Below, piece by piece: positions 51,913 to 52,199 of a stretch of DNA of 52,199 nt. The notes under the pieces are model-generated. The model did not search any database and was not told the origin of the DNA. It saw only the letters and a program-made list of their open reading frames with translations. Made by a program: the position numbers and the translations under genes. The DNA lies in contig CALDSS010000136.1 of the NCBI GenBank assembly GCA_937924495.1, positions 1 to 52,199 on the forward strand. The letters run 5' to 3'. Each line of letters starts with the position of its first letter. The stretch's first letter is position 1. Origin of the DNA: an uncultured Saprospiraceae bacterium. Its GTDB lineage: Bacteria; Bacteroidota; Bacteroidia; Chitinophagales; Saprospiraceae.

Positions 51913-52199
51913 TCAATCCACAATCATCTCCTGCTTATCCAACTCCTGCTGACGAATATTCACTGGCAAATCTCTAAACCCATATTGTTGATTTCTCAAT
52001 TGCGGATTAAATCCAGCTTCTTTGATAGCTTCCTGAATTCCATCTGCCGTGAAGCGGAAACGAGCACCTGCGGCAGAAACCACATTCTCCTCAATCATAA
52101 TCGAACCAAAATCATTGGCACCTGAGTGTAAACAAACTTGAGCGACTTTTTTACCAACCGTCAACCAAGACGCTTGAATGTTGACTACGTTCGGGAGCA
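51913..52199 (-). CDS. mqnC: Cyclic dehypoxanthinyl futalosine synthase, C-terminal part
   Basis: The frame is open to the right window edge (LPNVVNIQASWLTVGKK...), so this is only the last 95 or so residues; the track start at 52164 is an internal TTG. The sequence 'QASWLTVGKKVAQVCLHSGANDFGSIMIEENVVSAAG' is characteristic of the C-terminal part of MqnC/MqnE/CofH radical-SAM enzymes, with MqnC favoured by the 'VVNIQASW' and 'GANDFGSIMIEENVV' wording. MqnC closes the ring of dehypoxanthine futalosine in the futalosine route to menaquinone. The radical-SAM CxxxCxxC motif lies outside the window. Confidence 0.82.
   Translation of the reverse strand, partial: LPNVVNIQASWLTVGKKVAQVCLHSGANDFGSIMIEENVVSAAGARFRFTADGIQEAIKEAGFNPQLRNQQYGFRDLPVNIRQQELDKQEMIVD

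Noticed and set aside
1-52199. CRISPR arrays, insertion sequences, prophage or integrase genes
   Set aside because: No regularly spaced repeats, transposase or integrase motifs were found among the ORFs on either strand.

Overview
The window is AT-rich chromosomal DNA from a member of the Bacteroidota, most likely a Saprospiria/Lewinella-type marine or aquatic bacterium. The evidence is four type IX secretion (T9SS) cargo proteins with C-terminal sorting domains, many lipoproteins with relaxed Bacteroidota lipoboxes, promoters of the TTG-N17-23-TAnnTTTG type, a fused E1 alpha/beta 2-oxoacid dehydrogenase, and planctomycete-style PSD1/DUF1501 genes. No phage, insertion sequence, CRISPR array or rRNA gene is visible. 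The lineage is an inference from gene content.

Layout. 1-7.3 kb: end of a SPOR-like protein, a nucleotide-sugar epimerase, an operon of a small conserved protein, two cyclophilin lipoproteins (one with a PKD domain) and a polyphosphate-glucokinase-like ROK kinase, then a degenerate M48 peptidase-like lipoprotein and a TPR protein. 7.5-16 kb: ftsK behind a perfect 21-bp inverted repeat, a lipoprotein gene interrupted by a G9 tract, a type B T9SS cargo protein, and the fused E1 gene. 16-25.7 kb: CvpA, a PqqB-like metallo-hydrolase, and a five-gene minus-strand cluster (PSCyt1/PSCyt2/PSD1, DUF1501, NHL propeller, discoidin-like lipoprotein, DUF2231-cytochrome c-LRR protein). 25.7-30 kb: dapA, a small conserved gene, accA, tRNA-Asp and a helical-repeat protein. 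30-41.7 kb: three large T9SS cargo genes around a four-gene tRNA cluster with unusual tRNA bodies and a 170-bp imperfect palindrome. 42-52.2 kb: thioredoxin-fold lipoproteins, a glucosaminidase, a DCC protein, asnS, recA, a G11-spacer promoter driving a small lipoprotein and two tandem PQQ-like propeller lipoproteins, and the 3' end of mqnC.

How it fits together. Housekeeping functions (ftsK, recA, asnS, accA, dapA, E1, mqnC) alternate with envelope genes. The most notable signals are two long poly-G tracts in otherwise G-poor DNA. One (G9) puts a lipoprotein signal peptide out of frame with its mature part. The other (G11) lies exactly between the -33 and -7 elements of a promoter ahead of surface lipoproteins. 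Both look like slipped-strand phase-variation switches, one translational and one transcriptional. The second candidate for an undescribed system is the PSD1/DUF1501/NHL/cytochrome cluster, which looks like a coupled envelope redox module of unknown substrate. All assignments come from reading the sequence without database searches.
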